64,000 nucleotides of DNA from Parvularcula lutaonensis (GTDB lineage Bacteria > Pseudomonadota > Alphaproteobacteria > Caulobacterales > Parvularculaceae), in assembly GCF_014651915.1 (NCBI RefSeq), contig NZ_BMXU01000001.1, positions 558,001 to 622,000 of the forward strand, in the 5' to 3' direction. Shown in pieces: positions 52,393 to 61,658 of this stretch. How positions within the stretch are numbered: the first letter of the stretch is position 1; every line of letters begins with the position of its first letter. The translations under genes were made by a program, and so were the position numbers. The notes below the pieces were generated by a model. It saw only the letters and a list, made by a program, of their open reading frames with translations. It did not search any database and was not told the origin of the DNA.

Positions 52393-52483
52393 CTGTCATT
52401 CCGGGGCGGGCAAGGCCCGAGCCCGGAACCAAGACAGTGCCGGCGTCGGTTCCCGGGCTCGCACGACGAGCGTCCCGGAATGG
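52393..52483. repeat. Palindromic intergenic repeat, copy 2 (REP-like)
   Basis: Begins CTGTCATTCCGGGGCGGGC and ends GTCCCGGAATGG, with an inner inverted pair GAGCCCGGAACC and GGTTCCCGGGCTC. Its arms are closely related to those of copies 1 and 3. Confidence 0.85.
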
Positions 52484-52796
52484 TACCCTGAGCACCGCCC
52501 ATCAGGCGCTTCCCACGGTCCGGTCGTGGGGAGCGTCAGAAAAGAAATCCCCGCGCGCTCCAGCCAGCGTATCCTGTCCGTCCCTGCTGCTATTCAGGAC
52601 AATCCGGGTTCGTCACGGATTGGCAGCGGGGCGGTGTTCCTCGACGCTACGGATGACAACCCTTGGGCGCTGGACGAGGGCTCAAAGTGCTCTGTGGGCC
52701 CCTCGCAGAAAAACACCGGGAGCGGAGGCGAAAGGCCCGCATACAGATTATACTGGAAGCGAGCCCTACCGTCCGCTCCGTTACCTGATCTCCTCT

Positions 52797-52868
52797 GTCC
52801 TCAAGCAGCGAAGCGATAGGACAGACGAAAAGGTCCTCAAACAGCGAAGCGATAGGACAGACGAAAAC
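52797..52868. repeat. Two-copy 36-bp tandem repeat
   Basis: Units 52797-52832 and 52833-52868 share 34 of 36 positions; the core AGCGATAGGACAGACGAAAA is identical. Only two units are present and no spacers occur, so this is not a CRISPR array. Confidence 0.9.
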
Positions 52869-52899
52869 CACGACCACCTACGGGCGGCTCTCGGTGCTG

Positions 52900-52992
52900 C
52901 AGTGATCCCGGGGCGCTCAAAGAGCGAGCCCGGCACCCGAAAAGCGCTGCCCATGGCTTCCAGGCGCGAGCCCCGCCCGCGCCGGAATGACG
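52900..52992. repeat. Palindromic intergenic repeat, copy 3 (REP-like)
   Basis: Begins AGTGATCCCGGGGCGCTC, continues GAGCGAGCCCGGCACC and ends GCCGGAATGACGG. The left arm with GGGGCGCTC and GAGCGAGCCCGG matches copy 1 more closely than copy 2. The right arm is the most degenerate of the three. Confidence 0.78.
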
Positions 52993-53044
52993 GAAAGGGG
53001 CGGAGTGAGGTTCCGCTCACCGACCCGAACGAAAGGAGCTACCC

Positions 53045-53977
53045 CTAGAGGTTCGTCACCTCGCCATCGGCCTCGATCAGCTTTGGACGTTTCGCCTGGA
53101 GCGATGCCCCGATCAGCCCCGACCGGGCGACGATCTTCACCGGGACGTATTTCAACGTCTCGCTCTGCAACGCTTCCGGTACTTCGGCCATGTAGACCCA
53201 GATTTCGCCCTCGATGTCGCCGCGGTTCTTTTCCTTGTAGCCGGCGATCTTCTCCTGCGTCAGGCGGCACTTGTAAGCGTCGCCCTTGAAGCGGCCGGAG
53301 CCGTTCTTCTTCACGTACTCCTTGCCATCGGGCTTCATCACCAGGTCGAAACGGCGGCGCCCATCGAGGACAGGAACGAGGCGGTCGCAGGGTTCTTCGC
53401 CGGGGGCGACCGGCGTGAAAGTGAGGGCCACGAGGGCGGCGAGGGGGTCGACGGCACCCTCGGCCAGCTCCTCGGGAACCGGCTCGCGGAAATTGTACTC
53501 GGGCAGGGACCACAGGCGGTAACGGCGCTCGCCCGGCGCCCGGTAGATCTCAGTGCGCTGCTGGTCGTCGTCTCCGTCATAGTCGTGATTGTAATAATAG
53601 GTGGAGACGATCTCGCCATCCTCGCCGAACAGGCCCGAGGCCACGGCCGTTGCCTCGCCGTCGGAGAACCAGCGGGCAATTCCCCGCTGCTCCATCTTGT
53701 AGTCGACCCGGTAGCCTTTCTCCGTGACCGTCACGTCAAGGAAGACCCGGCCGATATCGAGGCCAGCCAGCTCGCCCTTGAGGGTGGTGGAATAGGTGAC
53801 GCCGTCATCGCCGATATCGAACGGCGCTTCCCCAAGGGGTTCAGGCTTGGGATCCACTGCGAAGAGCGCCGTCCAGGCCGGGGTGCCATAGTCCGGGTAG
53901 GGACCCGTATCGCTCGCGAAGGAGACGCCAAAAGCAACAGGAACCAAAGCAAGCGTGGAAGCCACGAGACGGACCAT
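53045..53977 (-). CDS. DUF3108 family exported protein
   Basis: The predicted 310-residue protein has a signal peptide (MVRLVASTLALVPVAFGVSF, cleavage about SFA-SD). Its strand-rich body fits DUF3108: VTYSTTLKGELAGLDIGRVF, then GYRVDYKMEQRGIARWFSDG, with the late LKYVPVKIVARSGLIGASLQ typical of the family end. Members are periplasmic, probably lipid-binding beta-sheets, with no reaction known. DUF3108 genes commonly stand next to rpmB in alphaproteobacteria, divergent as here. ATG 53977 opens the signal peptide; a TTG 18 bp upstream is also in frame. Confidence 0.83.
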   Translation of the reverse strand: MVRLVASTLALVPVAFGVSFASDTGPYPDYGTPAWTALFAVDPKPEPLGEAPFDIGDDGVTYSTTLKGELAGLDIGRVFLDVTVTEKGYRVDYKMEQRGIARWFSDGEATAVASGLFGEDGEIVSTYYYNHDYDGDDDQQRTEIYRAPGERRYRLWSLPEYNFREPVPEELAEGAVDPLAALVALTFTPVAPGEEPCDRLVPVLDGRRRFDLVMKPDGKEYVKKNGSGRFKGDAYKCRLTQEKIAGYKEKNRGDIEGEIWVYMAEVPEALQSETLKYVPVKIVARSGLIGASLQAKRPKLIEADGEVTNL

Positions 53978-54154
53978 ATTCTTACCCAAGAGCAACAGAG
54001 GCTCCGGGCCCCCTACAGGTGAATGCGTAACAATCTAAATGGTTCGCTGAAAGCGAGACTGAACGGTTCCCACGGCTTTGTAACGCTTGACGGGGGCCGG
54101 GGTCGCCGCTAGGCGCGCTCCTTCCGATTTCTCTACTTTTGCTCGAGGTCATCC

Positions 54155-54436
54155 ATGTCCCGCGTTTGCGAGTTCACCGGCAAAAAGCCGATGGTGGGCA
54201 ACAACGTCTCCCACGCCCAGAACAAAACCAAGCGCCGCTTCCTGCCGAATCTGTGCAACGTCACACTGACGAGCGAGCGCCTTGGCCGCCAATTCAAATT
54301 CCGTATCAGTGCTCACGCGCTGCGTTCGGTTGACCACATTGGCGGTCTCGACGCTTTCCTTCTGAAGGCGAAGGACGATGTGCTGTCCGACCGCGCCCGC
54401 AAGGTGAAGAAGGACATCGCGGCGGCCTCGGCTTAA
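54155..54436 (+). CDS. rpmB: 50S ribosomal protein L28
   Basis: The 93-residue protein has the L28 pattern: [20 protein letters not shown], then [14 protein letters not shown], and late [20 protein letters not shown]. It binds 23S rRNA in the large subunit. Two cysteines are present (Cys5 and Cys34), but not the four-cysteine zinc set of some L28 forms. ATG 54155 has GAGG about 8 bp upstream. A hairpin follows the stop by about 4 bp. Confidence 0.96.
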   Translation: MSRVCEFTGKKPMVGNNVSHAQNKTKRRFLPNLCNVTLTSERLGRQFKFRISAHALRSVDHIGGLDAFLLKAKDDVLSDRARKVKKDIAAASA

Positions 54437-54440
54437 GCGT

Positions 54441-54466
54441 AGGCGTCCTGTCCGTCGACAGCGCCT
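54441..54466 (+). terminator. Hairpin after rpmB, possible weak terminator
   Basis: AGGCG and CTGTC pair with GACAG and CGCCT, with two bases bulged and a CGTC loop. Only three T follow before GGGGG, so termination would be partial, and read-through into the next gene is plausible. Confidence 0.4.
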
Positions 54467-54478
54467 TTGGGGGTGCGG

Positions 54479-55219
54479 ATGACGGCCGATCACAAGCCGT
54501 TCGATACGGGGTCAGCTGACCTGGCTGACACCATGGTGGTGGAGCGGTTCTACGACCGTGAGCTCACCGGTCGTGAACGTGCGATCAAACTGCTGAAACA
54601 GTCGCTTGCCGCGCTGGCCCGCCTCGTCGGGCTGGCGCTTTTGCTTGTGCCGTTCCAGCTCATGGGTGTCGTCACGCTCGACCTGCCCCTGTCGATGTTC
54701 GACAGGCTGACCCCTGAGGACGGGCTTGCTGCCTCCCGCTTCATGAGCCAAGGGGAGGGGTACCTGATGATGGTCCTCCTCGCGGTCCTGCTGATGACCC
54801 GGCGTTGGGGCAGCCAGCTCACCGGACGCGTCATCATGCTGTCTTGGGTGTTAACCATCGTCTTCCTCACCATGCTGATCGTCGACCTCGCGCCAGAGCT
54901 GGACAGCGAAGACTTCCCCAGTGCGCGGTTCGTCGGATCGCTCATCGGTTCTTGGTTTGTCGGCCAGCTTGTGGCCGTGACGGTCTACGACCTGCTCCGC
55001 GGTGGTGCGTGGTGGCGCGCGCCGTTTTTCGGCTCCGCCCTGGGGTTTGCGGTTCAGGCGGCGATCTACTTCCCCGGAGCCTTCGCGGGCACAGGTGCTC
55101 CCTGGGGCTGGTGGATGGCGGTGAGTCTGTTCCTGACCACCCTGATTTCAGCCGTCTTCCTTCTCTTCTACGGCCCGCTCCGCCGCCTCATCCGCCCCGT
55201 CCCCGGCCTGGGCGGGTGA
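54479..55219 (+). CDS. Membrane protein, distantly VUT/YhhQ-like
   Basis: The predicted 246-residue protein has about six hydrophobic helices. A segment SARFVGSLIGSWFVGQLVAV, then GGAWWRAPFFGSALGFAVQA, resembles the second half of VUT-family transporters, in which a GS..GQ and WWRAPF/LWQRTI arrangement is typical. The similarity to the clear YhhQ protein at 2564-3283 is moderate and was judged by eye, so the family is tentative. ATG 54479 with GGGGG just upstream is preferred; a GTG 12 bp earlier is in frame. The last 72 bp overlap the convergent phytase-like gene. Confidence 0.6.
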   Translation: MTADHKPFDTGSADLADTMVVERFYDRELTGRERAIKLLKQSLAALARLVGLALLLVPFQLMGVVTLDLPLSMFDRLTPEDGLAASRFMSQGEGYLMMVLLAVLLMTRRWGSQLTGRVIMLSWVLTIVFLTMLIVDLAPELDSEDFPSARFVGSLIGSWFVGQLVAVTVYDLLRGGAWWRAPFFGSALGFAVQAAIYFPGAFAGTGAPWGWWMAVSLFLTTLISAVFLLFYGPLRRLIRPVPGLGG

Positions 55220-56173
55220 CAGCGCGCAGCTTCCAGACAGCCTGAGGGTCATCAGCACGGTGCGCTGGACGGGATTGAAATTGTCGTCGGAGACCAGGAG
55301 CAGGTTCTCGCCGCCGTCTGCCGATCGGTAGAACGCGATCCCCTCCATGTTATCCGCCCCGTCGAGGACATTGAGACGACCGAGATTCCTCGCCCTCACA
55401 TCGCCACCATCAAGGGACCGGAGATCGGAAATCCGCAGCACCTTCACCTTCGCCCGTGGGCCATGGAACCGGTCGTAGGCACGCTCGAGCACGAAAAGCC
55501 GATCCGTATCCGGATCAGCTGTCGCGTCCGTTACCGCGAAATCTCTCTCCGTCCGGTAATAGCCGGCAAGCGTCGGCTCGTCTCCATCCCACAGGACGAT
55601 CGGAGCGCGACTGCCGCCGATTTTGCATTCGGAGATGAAGACGACCTCATCATCCGACACCCGCGCGGCAGCCTCGAACCCGGTATTGCGGGAGAGACCG
55701 CGGACGAAGGACAGGTCGACTTCCGAGGACAGGACATTCATCTCGCGACCGAGCACCTCTGCATAGACTGCGTCATTGTCCCGCTCCCGCGTGATGAGCC
55801 AGCCATCCTTGTAAGGAACGAGCGCTTCGGTGTCCTTGCCGCCGCCTGGCGCTAACTTGTCGCGCTGGAAGTAGCGGATCACATGGTTGCTGAGGAGCTG
55901 CAGCTTCCCGTGCTCACCGATAACGACATCGGCGAACCAGAGCTGGCCACGGTCACTCAGGAACACGGCCCGCTTGTTCTCCGTATCGAGATCGATGCCG
56001 GAATAGCCACCGAATTGCGGCGGTCCGTAGGCCGTCGTCCCTGATGTCATGGTCATGCAGCCGATCTCGCGGCCGGCAGGGCGCAAGCCAGAGAAACGCT
56101 CGAACCGGACGTCGATCTCGATCGGCTCGCCGGGCGATAAAGCAAAAAACGCTGCCGCGAAAAGGCCGATCAC
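55148..56173 (-). CDS. Phytase-like esterase family exported protein
   Basis: The 341-residue protein has a short signal ([17 protein letters not shown]) and a beta-propeller-type body. [20 protein letters not shown] and [20 protein letters not shown] are typical of the 'esterase-like activity of phytase' family. [20 protein letters not shown] followed by [14 protein letters not shown] completes the C-terminal signature. Reaction and substrate are not established for the family. The gene start overlaps cobT by 4 bp, and its 3' end overlaps the membrane protein gene by 72 bp on the other strand. Confidence 0.87.
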   Translation of the reverse strand: MIGLFAAAFFALSPGEPIEIDVRFERFSGLRPAGREIGCMTMTSGTTAYGPPQFGGYSGIDLDTENKRAVFLSDRGQLWFADVVIGEHGKLQLLSNHVIRYFQRDKLAPGGGKDTEALVPYKDGWLITRERDNDAVYAEVLGREMNVLSSEVDLSFVRGLSRNTGFEAAARVSDDEVVFISECKIGGSRAPIVLWDGDEPTLAGYYRTERDFAVTDATADPDTDRLFVLERAYDRFHGPRAKVKVLRISDLRSLDGGDVRARNLGRLNVLDGADNMEGIAFYRSADGGENLLLVSDDNFNPVQRTVLMTLRLSGSCALSPAQAGDGADEAAERAVEEKEDG

Positions 56174-58038
56174 GCGCGGCGCCTTCTCGCCACGGGCGCC
56201 TGGGTCTCGTCTTCGAACAGCGCCGCGAGCTGCTCGGTCATCGCGCCGCCAAGCTGGTCGACGTCGGTGATTGTGATGGCGCGGCGGTAGAACCGGGTGA
56301 CGTCGTGACCAATACCGATCGCCAGCAGTTCCACGGGCGAGCGGTTCTCGATCATTGCGATAACCTCCCGAAGGTGTCGTTCGAGATAACTTCCTCCGTT
56401 GGCAGATGATGTCGTGTCATCGACCGGTGCACCATCGGAAATCACCATCAGGATACGCCGCTGCTCGGGTCGGGCGATCAGCCGGTCATGGGCCCAGAGC
56501 AGGGCTTCGCCGTCGATATTCTCCTTCAGGAGACCTTCCTTGAGCATCAGGCCGAGATTCTCCCTGCTCCTGCGCCAGGGAACGCCGGCGGGCTTGTAGA
56601 TGATGTGCCGGAGGTCATTCAGACGACCGGGATGCTTTGGCCGACCATCGCGGACCCACTTCTCCCGCGACTGGCCGCCTTTCCAGGCCTTCGTCGTGAA
56701 GCCGAGGATCTCGACCTTCACGCCGCAACGCTCCAGAGTTCGCGCGAGAATGTCAGCGCAGATGGCTGCAACGGTGATCGGCCTGCCGCGCATCGATCCC
56801 GAATTGTCGATCAGGAGCGTGACCGTCGTGTCGCGAAACTCCTGCTCGGTCTCCTGCTTGAACGAAAGCGGCTGGAATGGGTCGATGACCACCCGCGAAA
56901 GCCGGGCTGCATCGAGGACCCCCTCATCAAGATCAAACTGCCATGCGCGGTTCTGTTGCGCCAGCAGGCGACGGTGCAGGCGGTTGGCCAGCCGCGCGAC
57001 GACGGCATGCAGGTTTTCGAGCTGGCCATCGAGCTGTTTGCGAAGCCGGACCAGCTCATCGGGAAGGCAGAGCTCGTGGGCATGGGCGATCTGGTCATAT
57101 TCTGTCGTGTAAGGACGATAGATTTCGCCTGAGTCACCGAGTGTTTCCCGGCGCAGGATCGGCGCCTCGTCGCCTGCCTCGTCGCGTGGATCGCCTTCGT
57201 CGATCTGGGTCGGATCATCCGGCATGTCGGCTTCGCCATCATTGGCCTCGCCAAAGTCCGGCGTCTGGTCTTCGGGCTCGCTATCGCCTTCAGGGGCCTG
57301 GTTCTCGTCCTCGTCCTGCCCGTCGACCTCCGGCTGTTCGCCTTCGTCAGGCGGGGCGTCCTGGTCGTCTTCCCGTGTTTCCTCGTCACCGGTCTTGTCA
57401 CCAAGATCGATGGCTTCGATGATCTCGCGGGCGAGCTTCGAGAAGGCTTCCTGATCGATGTGGGTGTCCCGGGCGACCAGCGCATCAAGGGCGTCGCCGC
57501 AGGTATTCTCGATCTCCTCGCGCCAAAGCTCGACAAGTTTCTCCGCAGACTGAGGAACTGGTCGCCCGGTCATCCGCTCCCGCGCAAGAAGCTGGATGAT
57601 ATCGGTGACCGGAACGTCCTGCCGGTCTTCCATCCGGCGGTAGCCTTTCTCGTCGAGGGCCCGCTCCAACGCCGCGTCGAGATTGCGCCCGATACCCTCC
57701 ATCGCATTCGCGCCGAGGGCCTCGCAGCGGAGGTCTTCGAGAGCCGCGAAGAGCACACGACCCTCCGGGTTATCCGGCTGGAGCTTTTGGTGCAGCGCTT
57801 CGTCATGATGGGCGAGTTTGAGCGCGGCAGCGTCGGCATGGCCGCGGCTGATGGAGACTTTCTTCCGGTCCAGCTTGCGTGGCGGAAGCGGCAGGCGCGC
57901 CTCCGAGCCATCGACAACCGGACGGTCGCCGCCAAACTTCACGTCAGCCTCGGGCTCGGCGGAAATGGCCCGCGTCGCCTGGGCGAGCACGCGCTTGAAG
58001 CGCTCGGTCGGGCTCTCTTGTTCTTTCATGGGGCACAT
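56170..58038 (-). CDS. cobT: Cobaltochelatase subunit CobT
   Basis: The 622-residue protein has an N-terminal CobT domain (about 10-230), a long acidic spacer rich in Asp, Glu and Gln (about 225-310), and a C-terminal von Willebrand-type domain with the MIDAS motif [11 protein letters not shown] near residue 410. CobT works with the AAA+ protein CobS and the large subunit CobN to insert cobalt in the aerobic B12 pathway. The usual neighbour cobS is not in this window. ATG 58038 gives the longest form; an ATG 9 bp downstream is equally possible. It precedes the phytase-like gene in one transcript. Confidence 0.94.
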   Translation of the reverse strand: MCPMKEQESPTERFKRVLAQATRAISAEPEADVKFGGDRPVVDGSEARLPLPPRKLDRKKVSISRGHADAAALKLAHHDEALHQKLQPDNPEGRVLFAALEDLRCEALGANAMEGIGRNLDAALERALDEKGYRRMEDRQDVPVTDIIQLLARERMTGRPVPQSAEKLVELWREEIENTCGDALDALVARDTHIDQEAFSKLAREIIEAIDLGDKTGDEETREDDQDAPPDEGEQPEVDGQDEDENQAPEGDSEPEDQTPDFGEANDGEADMPDDPTQIDEGDPRDEAGDEAPILRRETLGDSGEIYRPYTTEYDQIAHAHELCLPDELVRLRKQLDGQLENLHAVVARLANRLHRRLLAQQNRAWQFDLDEGVLDAARLSRVVIDPFQPLSFKQETEQEFRDTTVTLLIDNSGSMRGRPITVAAICADILARTLERCGVKVEILGFTTKAWKGGQSREKWVRDGRPKHPGRLNDLRHIIYKPAGVPWRRSRENLGLMLKEGLLKENIDGEALLWAHDRLIARPEQRRILMVISDGAPVDDTTSSANGGSYLERHLREVIAMIENRSPVELLAIGIGHDVTRFYRRAITITDVDQLGGAMTEQLAALFEDETQAPVARRRRA

Positions 58039-58515
58039 TTAGGCGCGTGCACCCCTTGCCGTCACCCTCTCATGCGCGGCGTGTTGCCTCTACGGGATTA
58101 ACCATGCGCGCGAGGTAGGTCAGTGGCCCGACTCGATACGTCCTGGTTAAGGCCAGAACATTCGACAGGCGAACATACGAGTCGTTCTTCCCGTATCGAA
58201 TGCAAGCATTCCTTCCTTGATCGAAGCAGCTGTCAGAAAACGCCAGGTTGACGGAAACGTGTAATGGAGACGCAACGGCTGAGGAAAAATCCTTCCTTCT
58301 CAATCGTGTATTGGGGATCGAAGATTAATGCACTGAATTTGCGAGGAGAATTCAGAGGTTCAATGGTTAACACCAGCTTCATGCCGGAACGGTTCATGGT
58401 CAACACCCGCCCGATCTGCGGCGTCGGCCATCAACCATGCTTGGTTACGTTGTTGACTGGTATGGGGCGTGCACTGAATGGTCGGGAACCGAATTCTTAC
58501 CTCACGGGGGTTAAC
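58039..58515. other. Long leader region upstream of a CTERM-like gene
   Basis: The 477 bp between the divergent cobT and CTERM-like genes contain no convincing gene. Dyads are present. CGATACG (58134-58140) pairs with CGTATCG (58192-58198), and ACTCG/CGAGT repeats are nested inside. The composition is less GC-rich than the neighbours, which fits a regulatory region. Open frames crossing it (for example 58070-58303 minus and 58264 plus) look like chance. Confidence 0.6.
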
Positions 58516-59139
58516 ATGAAAAAGCTTCTCACCGCCGCAGCGGCGTCCCTGTTTGCAGTCACCGGCGCGCAAGCTGCTGTGATCGATTTCGATGACGGGG
58601 TCGTTTGGAGCTCTGTCGGAGCTAACTACCAAGGCATTGACTGGTCAGACCAGAACCGCGGTTTCCTGTTTGGCAAAGCGAATGGTTCGGCAGACCAGTA
58701 CGCCTTTGTCCATAATGGTGATCCTAACGATACAACGTTGCCTGACGCTACAATTCGCTCGATAGATGGCAGCCTCCTTCATTTTTCCGGAGGCGAGTTT
58801 GCAAAACGCTATCCGACGCAAGGACTCCTCTTCACGATTACAGCCTACGCGAACGGTGTCGAGACTGGATCCTTCACGATCTCTGATCTTTGGGCGGGAC
58901 ACTTTAAGGACTACAGTTTCTCCTTGATCGGCGATTCCTTCAAATTCTCATCGGGCGGCAATCTGGTGCTGAATCAGATCTGGCGCGCGCCATATGTCTG
59001 GATGGAATCCGCGGTGGCGATGGACGATCTTCGCATCTCATCAGTCCAGACCTACGAAAACCCGGTCCCCGCAGCAGGGCTGCTGCTTCTCACCGGCCTT
59101 GGTGCGCTTGGCTTCAAGCGCCGCAAGCAGAGCGCATAA
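58516..59139 (+). CDS. Secreted protein with PEP/VPXXA-CTERM-like tail
   Basis: The predicted 207-residue protein has a signal peptide (MKKLLTAAAASLFAVTGAQA, cleavage about AQA-AV). The tail NPVPAAGLLLLTGLGALGFK ends RRKQSA. The tail has the proline motif, the short hydrophobic helix with GLGALG and the basic cluster of exosortase substrates. The body has no recognised domain. It is rich in Asp, Gly, Ser and aromatic residues, has no cysteine and contains LWAGHFKDYSFSLIGDSFKF. A GGGGG site lies 7 bp before ATG 58516. The codon use is less GC-biased than the neighbours. A terminator hairpin follows. Confidence 0.8.
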   Translation: MKKLLTAAAASLFAVTGAQAAVIDFDDGVVWSSVGANYQGIDWSDQNRGFLFGKANGSADQYAFVHNGDPNDTTLPDATIRSIDGSLLHFSGGEFAKRYPTQGLLFTITAYANGVETGSFTISDLWAGHFKDYSFSLIGDSFKFSSGGNLVLNQIWRAPYVWMESAVAMDDLRISSVQTYENPVPAAGLLLLTGLGALGFKRRKQSA

Positions 59140-59163
59140 AATTTGCTCACGGAGTAACTATGG

Positions 59164-59189
59164 AAACGGGCCCCTTGAGGCCCGTTTTT
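59164..59189 (+). terminator. Bidirectional terminator between the CTERM-like gene and parE
   Basis: AAACGGGCC pairs with GGCCCGTTT around a 6-nt loop, followed by T residues on the plus strand and flanked by A on the other side. It lies 24 bp after the CTERM-like stop and 7 bp from the parE stop, so it can serve both genes. Confidence 0.85.
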
Positions 59190-59195
59190 CATTGC

Positions 59196-61184
59196 TCAGA
59201 CGTCGAGGACTTCCTGCGCAAAGGCTGCGTTTTCCTGGATGAACTGGAAGCGCGGCTCGGCTTTCTTGCCCATGAGGCGACCGAAGAGATCTGACGCAGC
59301 GTCACCATCGGGTGGCAACTTCACCCGCGCGAGCTGGCGGGTGGCGGGGTTCATCGTGGTTTCTTTCAGGTCACTGGCATTCATTTCGCCGAGGCCCTTG
59401 AAGCGGCCGATATCGACCTTGGCGTTGGCCGGGAACTCCTTCGCCCGAAGTTCTTCACGCTGAGCATCGTCGAGGGCGTAGACCGTCTTGCCCTTGTGGC
59501 TGAGGCGGTAGAGCGGCGGCTGGGCGAGGTAGAGCCTGCCAGCGCGGACGAGATCCGGCATCTCCGTGAAAAACAGGGTCATCAGAAGCGCTGCGATATG
59601 CGCGCCGTCGACGTCGGCATCGGTCATGATGATGACCTTGTCATAGCGAAGGTCGTCGAGATCGAACTTGCCGCCGAGGCCCACGCCCAGGGCAAGCGCG
59701 ATGTCCATCACTTCCTGATTGGCCATGATCTTGTCGCGGGTGGAGCTTGCGACGTTCAGGATCTTGCCGCGCAAGGGGAGGATGGCTTGCGTCTCGCGGT
59801 TGCGAGCCTGCTTCGCCGAGCCGCCTGCGGAATCACCCTCAACGAGGAAAATTTCCGTACCCGTTCGGTCCTTCGCCGTGCAGTCGGCAAGCTTGCCGGG
59901 CAGGCGGAGCTTTTTCATCGCGGAAGCCCGCTGGACCTCTTTTTCCTTACGCCGACGAACCCGTGACTCGGCTTGGTCGATGACGTGCTGGAGGAGTTTC
60001 TCCGCTTCCTTCGGATGGTCGGCGAGCCAGTGATCGAAGGCGGGGCGCACCGCCGCGTCTGTCAGTTTCTGCGCCTCGACAGTGGCCAGCTTGTCTTTGG
60101 TTTGCCCCTGGAATTCAGGGTTCGAGACGAAGACCGACAGCACCGCCGCCGCCGTGCCGAGCACGTCTTCGGCCGTGATCTGTGCCGCCTTCTTGTTGCC
60201 GGTCATCTCCGCATAGGCCTTGAGACCGCGGGTCAGAGCCTGCCGGAAACCCTGCTCATGGGTGCCGCCTTCGGGGGTCGGGATCGTGTTGCAGTACGAA
60301 GACGTGAAGCCGTCCGCCATCTGACCAGCCGGGCTCTGGAACCCCGCCGCGCCCCAGGCGATGGCCCATTCGATGGTGCCATGGCCGCCTTCCTTGGCGA
60401 CCTTTCCGGAAAACAGGGACGAGGTGATGGTCGGACGTTCACCGATGATCGTGCCGAGATAGTCCTTCAACCCGCCGGGAAAACGTAGAGTCGCCTTCTC
60501 GGGCGTCGTGTCGCCCTCGGACAGCAGTTCCTTGTCGCAGGACCAGCGGATCTCGACGCCGCCGAAGAGGTAGGCTTTCGACTTCGCCATGCGGAAGATC
60601 CGGGCCGGCTTGAAGCTCAGCTTCTTGCCGAAAATCTCCGGGTCCGGATGGAAGGAAACCTGCGTCCCGCGGCGGCCCGAGACCTTGCCGACCTTCTTGA
60701 GCGGCGAGGTGGGGATGCCCTTGGAATAGGTCTGGCGATACAGCTGCTGGTCCCGAGCAACTTCCACAGTCAACTGATCGGTCAGCGCATTGACGACGGA
60801 AATACCGACGCCGTGCAGGCCGCCGGAGGTCGCATAAGCCTTGTTCGAGAATTTTCCGCCCGCATGGAGGGTGGTCATGATGACTTCGAGGGCGGACTTG
60901 GTCTTGAACTTGGGGTGCTTGTCGACAGGAATGCCGCGGCCATTGTCGCCAACCGTCAAAGTTCCGTCCGCAGCCAAGTGGACTTCGATCCGTGTCGCGT
61001 GGCCGGCCACCGCTTCGTCCATCGAGTTGTCGAGGACCTCGGCGAAGAGGTGATGGAGTGCCCGCTCGTCCGTGCCGCCGATATACATGCCAGGGCGCTT
61101 GCGCACCGGCTCCAGGCCTTCGAGGACCTCGATATCCTTGGCGCTGTAGGAAGTGGCTTTCGCGGCCCGGCGGGTGGCGGACAT
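59196..61184 (-). CDS. parE: DNA topoisomerase IV subunit B
   Basis: ParE is the ATPase subunit partnering ParC. The 662-residue protein has the GHKL site EVLDNSMDEAVAGHATRIEV, ATSGGLHGVGISVVNALTD and the TOPRIM domain with FLVEGDSAGGSAKQARNRET and MTDADVDGAHIAALLM. RFKGLGEMNASDLKETTMN closes the C-terminus. Its length and lack of the extra GyrB insert indicate ParE. ATG 61184 has a good distance to the first conserved segment. It is the only clear topoisomerase B gene in the window. Confidence 0.95.
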   Translation of the reverse strand: MSATRRAAKATSYSAKDIEVLEGLEPVRKRPGMYIGGTDERALHHLFAEVLDNSMDEAVAGHATRIEVHLAADGTLTVGDNGRGIPVDKHPKFKTKSALEVIMTTLHAGGKFSNKAYATSGGLHGVGISVVNALTDQLTVEVARDQQLYRQTYSKGIPTSPLKKVGKVSGRRGTQVSFHPDPEIFGKKLSFKPARIFRMAKSKAYLFGGVEIRWSCDKELLSEGDTTPEKATLRFPGGLKDYLGTIIGERPTITSSLFSGKVAKEGGHGTIEWAIAWGAAGFQSPAGQMADGFTSSYCNTIPTPEGGTHEQGFRQALTRGLKAYAEMTGNKKAAQITAEDVLGTAAAVLSVFVSNPEFQGQTKDKLATVEAQKLTDAAVRPAFDHWLADHPKEAEKLLQHVIDQAESRVRRRKEKEVQRASAMKKLRLPGKLADCTAKDRTGTEIFLVEGDSAGGSAKQARNRETQAILPLRGKILNVASSTRDKIMANQEVMDIALALGVGLGGKFDLDDLRYDKVIIMTDADVDGAHIAALLMTLFFTEMPDLVRAGRLYLAQPPLYRLSHKGKTVYALDDAQREELRAKEFPANAKVDIGRFKGLGEMNASDLKETTMNPATRQLARVKLPPDGDAASDLFGRLMGKKAEPRFQFIQENAAFAQEVLDV

Positions 61185-61254
61185 GACGTCTCCGGTTTGT
61201 CTCGGAACAGGGTAGGAACGGAGGCCTTAGGCTGCTCCGGCCCTTGAGGGAAGC

Positions 61255-61599
61255 TCAGCGGAGCCTTCTGGGGATATCGACCCGTCGCATCGGCTCGCCC
61301 AAGGCCCTCTGGGTCGTTGCAGTCTCGTCCTCCCGGTCATCCTCTCCGTCCGTCTCATGGAGAGGCGCGGACAGCTCTTCAGGCAGGACCTCCTCGGCAT
61401 TGCGGAAAAAGCTGTCGACCCGCGGGTCCTTCCTCCGGAGCCAGCGCAGGAAGCGCGCGGCAAGCGGGTTCGATGCCACGAGAATGATGATCGAGATGAA
61501 GAGCAACAGCAGCCCGAGCGGGATCGGCGAGATTGTCAGCGGAATGCTGACCACGAGCAATACGAGCCCGACGATCGTCCCAATCATGCGCCAGATCAT
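61255..61599 (-). CDS. Small membrane protein with acidic tail, unknown function
   Basis: The predicted 114-residue protein has one long hydrophobic region, probably two helices (IGTIVGLVLLVVSIPLT and IPLGLLLLFISIIILVA). A basic patch RRKDPRVDSFFRNAEEVLPE follows, then an acidic tail. The pattern resembles PGPGW-like small membrane proteins, but the motif is not exact. ATG 61599 has GGAGG 8 bp upstream; a GTG 15 bp further up is in frame but would contain the ribosome-binding site. It is 70 bp upstream of parE and may share its promoter. Confidence 0.68.
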   Translation of the reverse strand: MIWRMIGTIVGLVLLVVSIPLTISPIPLGLLLLFISIIILVASNPLAARFLRWLRRKDPRVDSFFRNAEEVLPEELSAPLHETDGEDDREDETATTQRALGEPMRRVDIPRRLR

Positions 61600-61658
61600 C
61601 CGCGCTTCCTCCACGCCTGAGGATGTAATTTAGGGTTGGGCCGGGATGAATGCCAGTG

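Larger units (their letters stand above)
52381..53044. other. Repeat-rich intergenic stretch without a convincing gene
   Basis: These 664 bp lie between the convergent ends of the NlpD-like and DUF3108 genes. They hold two palindromic repeats (52393-52483 and 52900-52992) and a 36-bp tandem duplication (52797-52868), with unassigned sequence between. Two open frames cross it, but they are Arg/Ser-rich, use codons unlike the neighbours and encode the tandem repeats directly, so I do not call genes. The AT-rich part at 52741-52751 (ACAGATTATAC) is of unknown meaning. Confidence 0.8.

Noticed and set aside
52797-52868. Possible CRISPR array
   Set aside because: Only two directly abutting 36-bp units, no spacers and no cas genes in the window.
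52437-53048. 203-codon plus-strand frame through the repeat island
   Set aside because: It encodes the tandem and palindromic repeats directly, with no domain and no good start; not a believable gene.
58070-58303. 77-codon minus-strand frame in the cobT/CTERM gap
   Set aside because: No ribosome-binding site, no hydrophobic or known segment; low codon quality.
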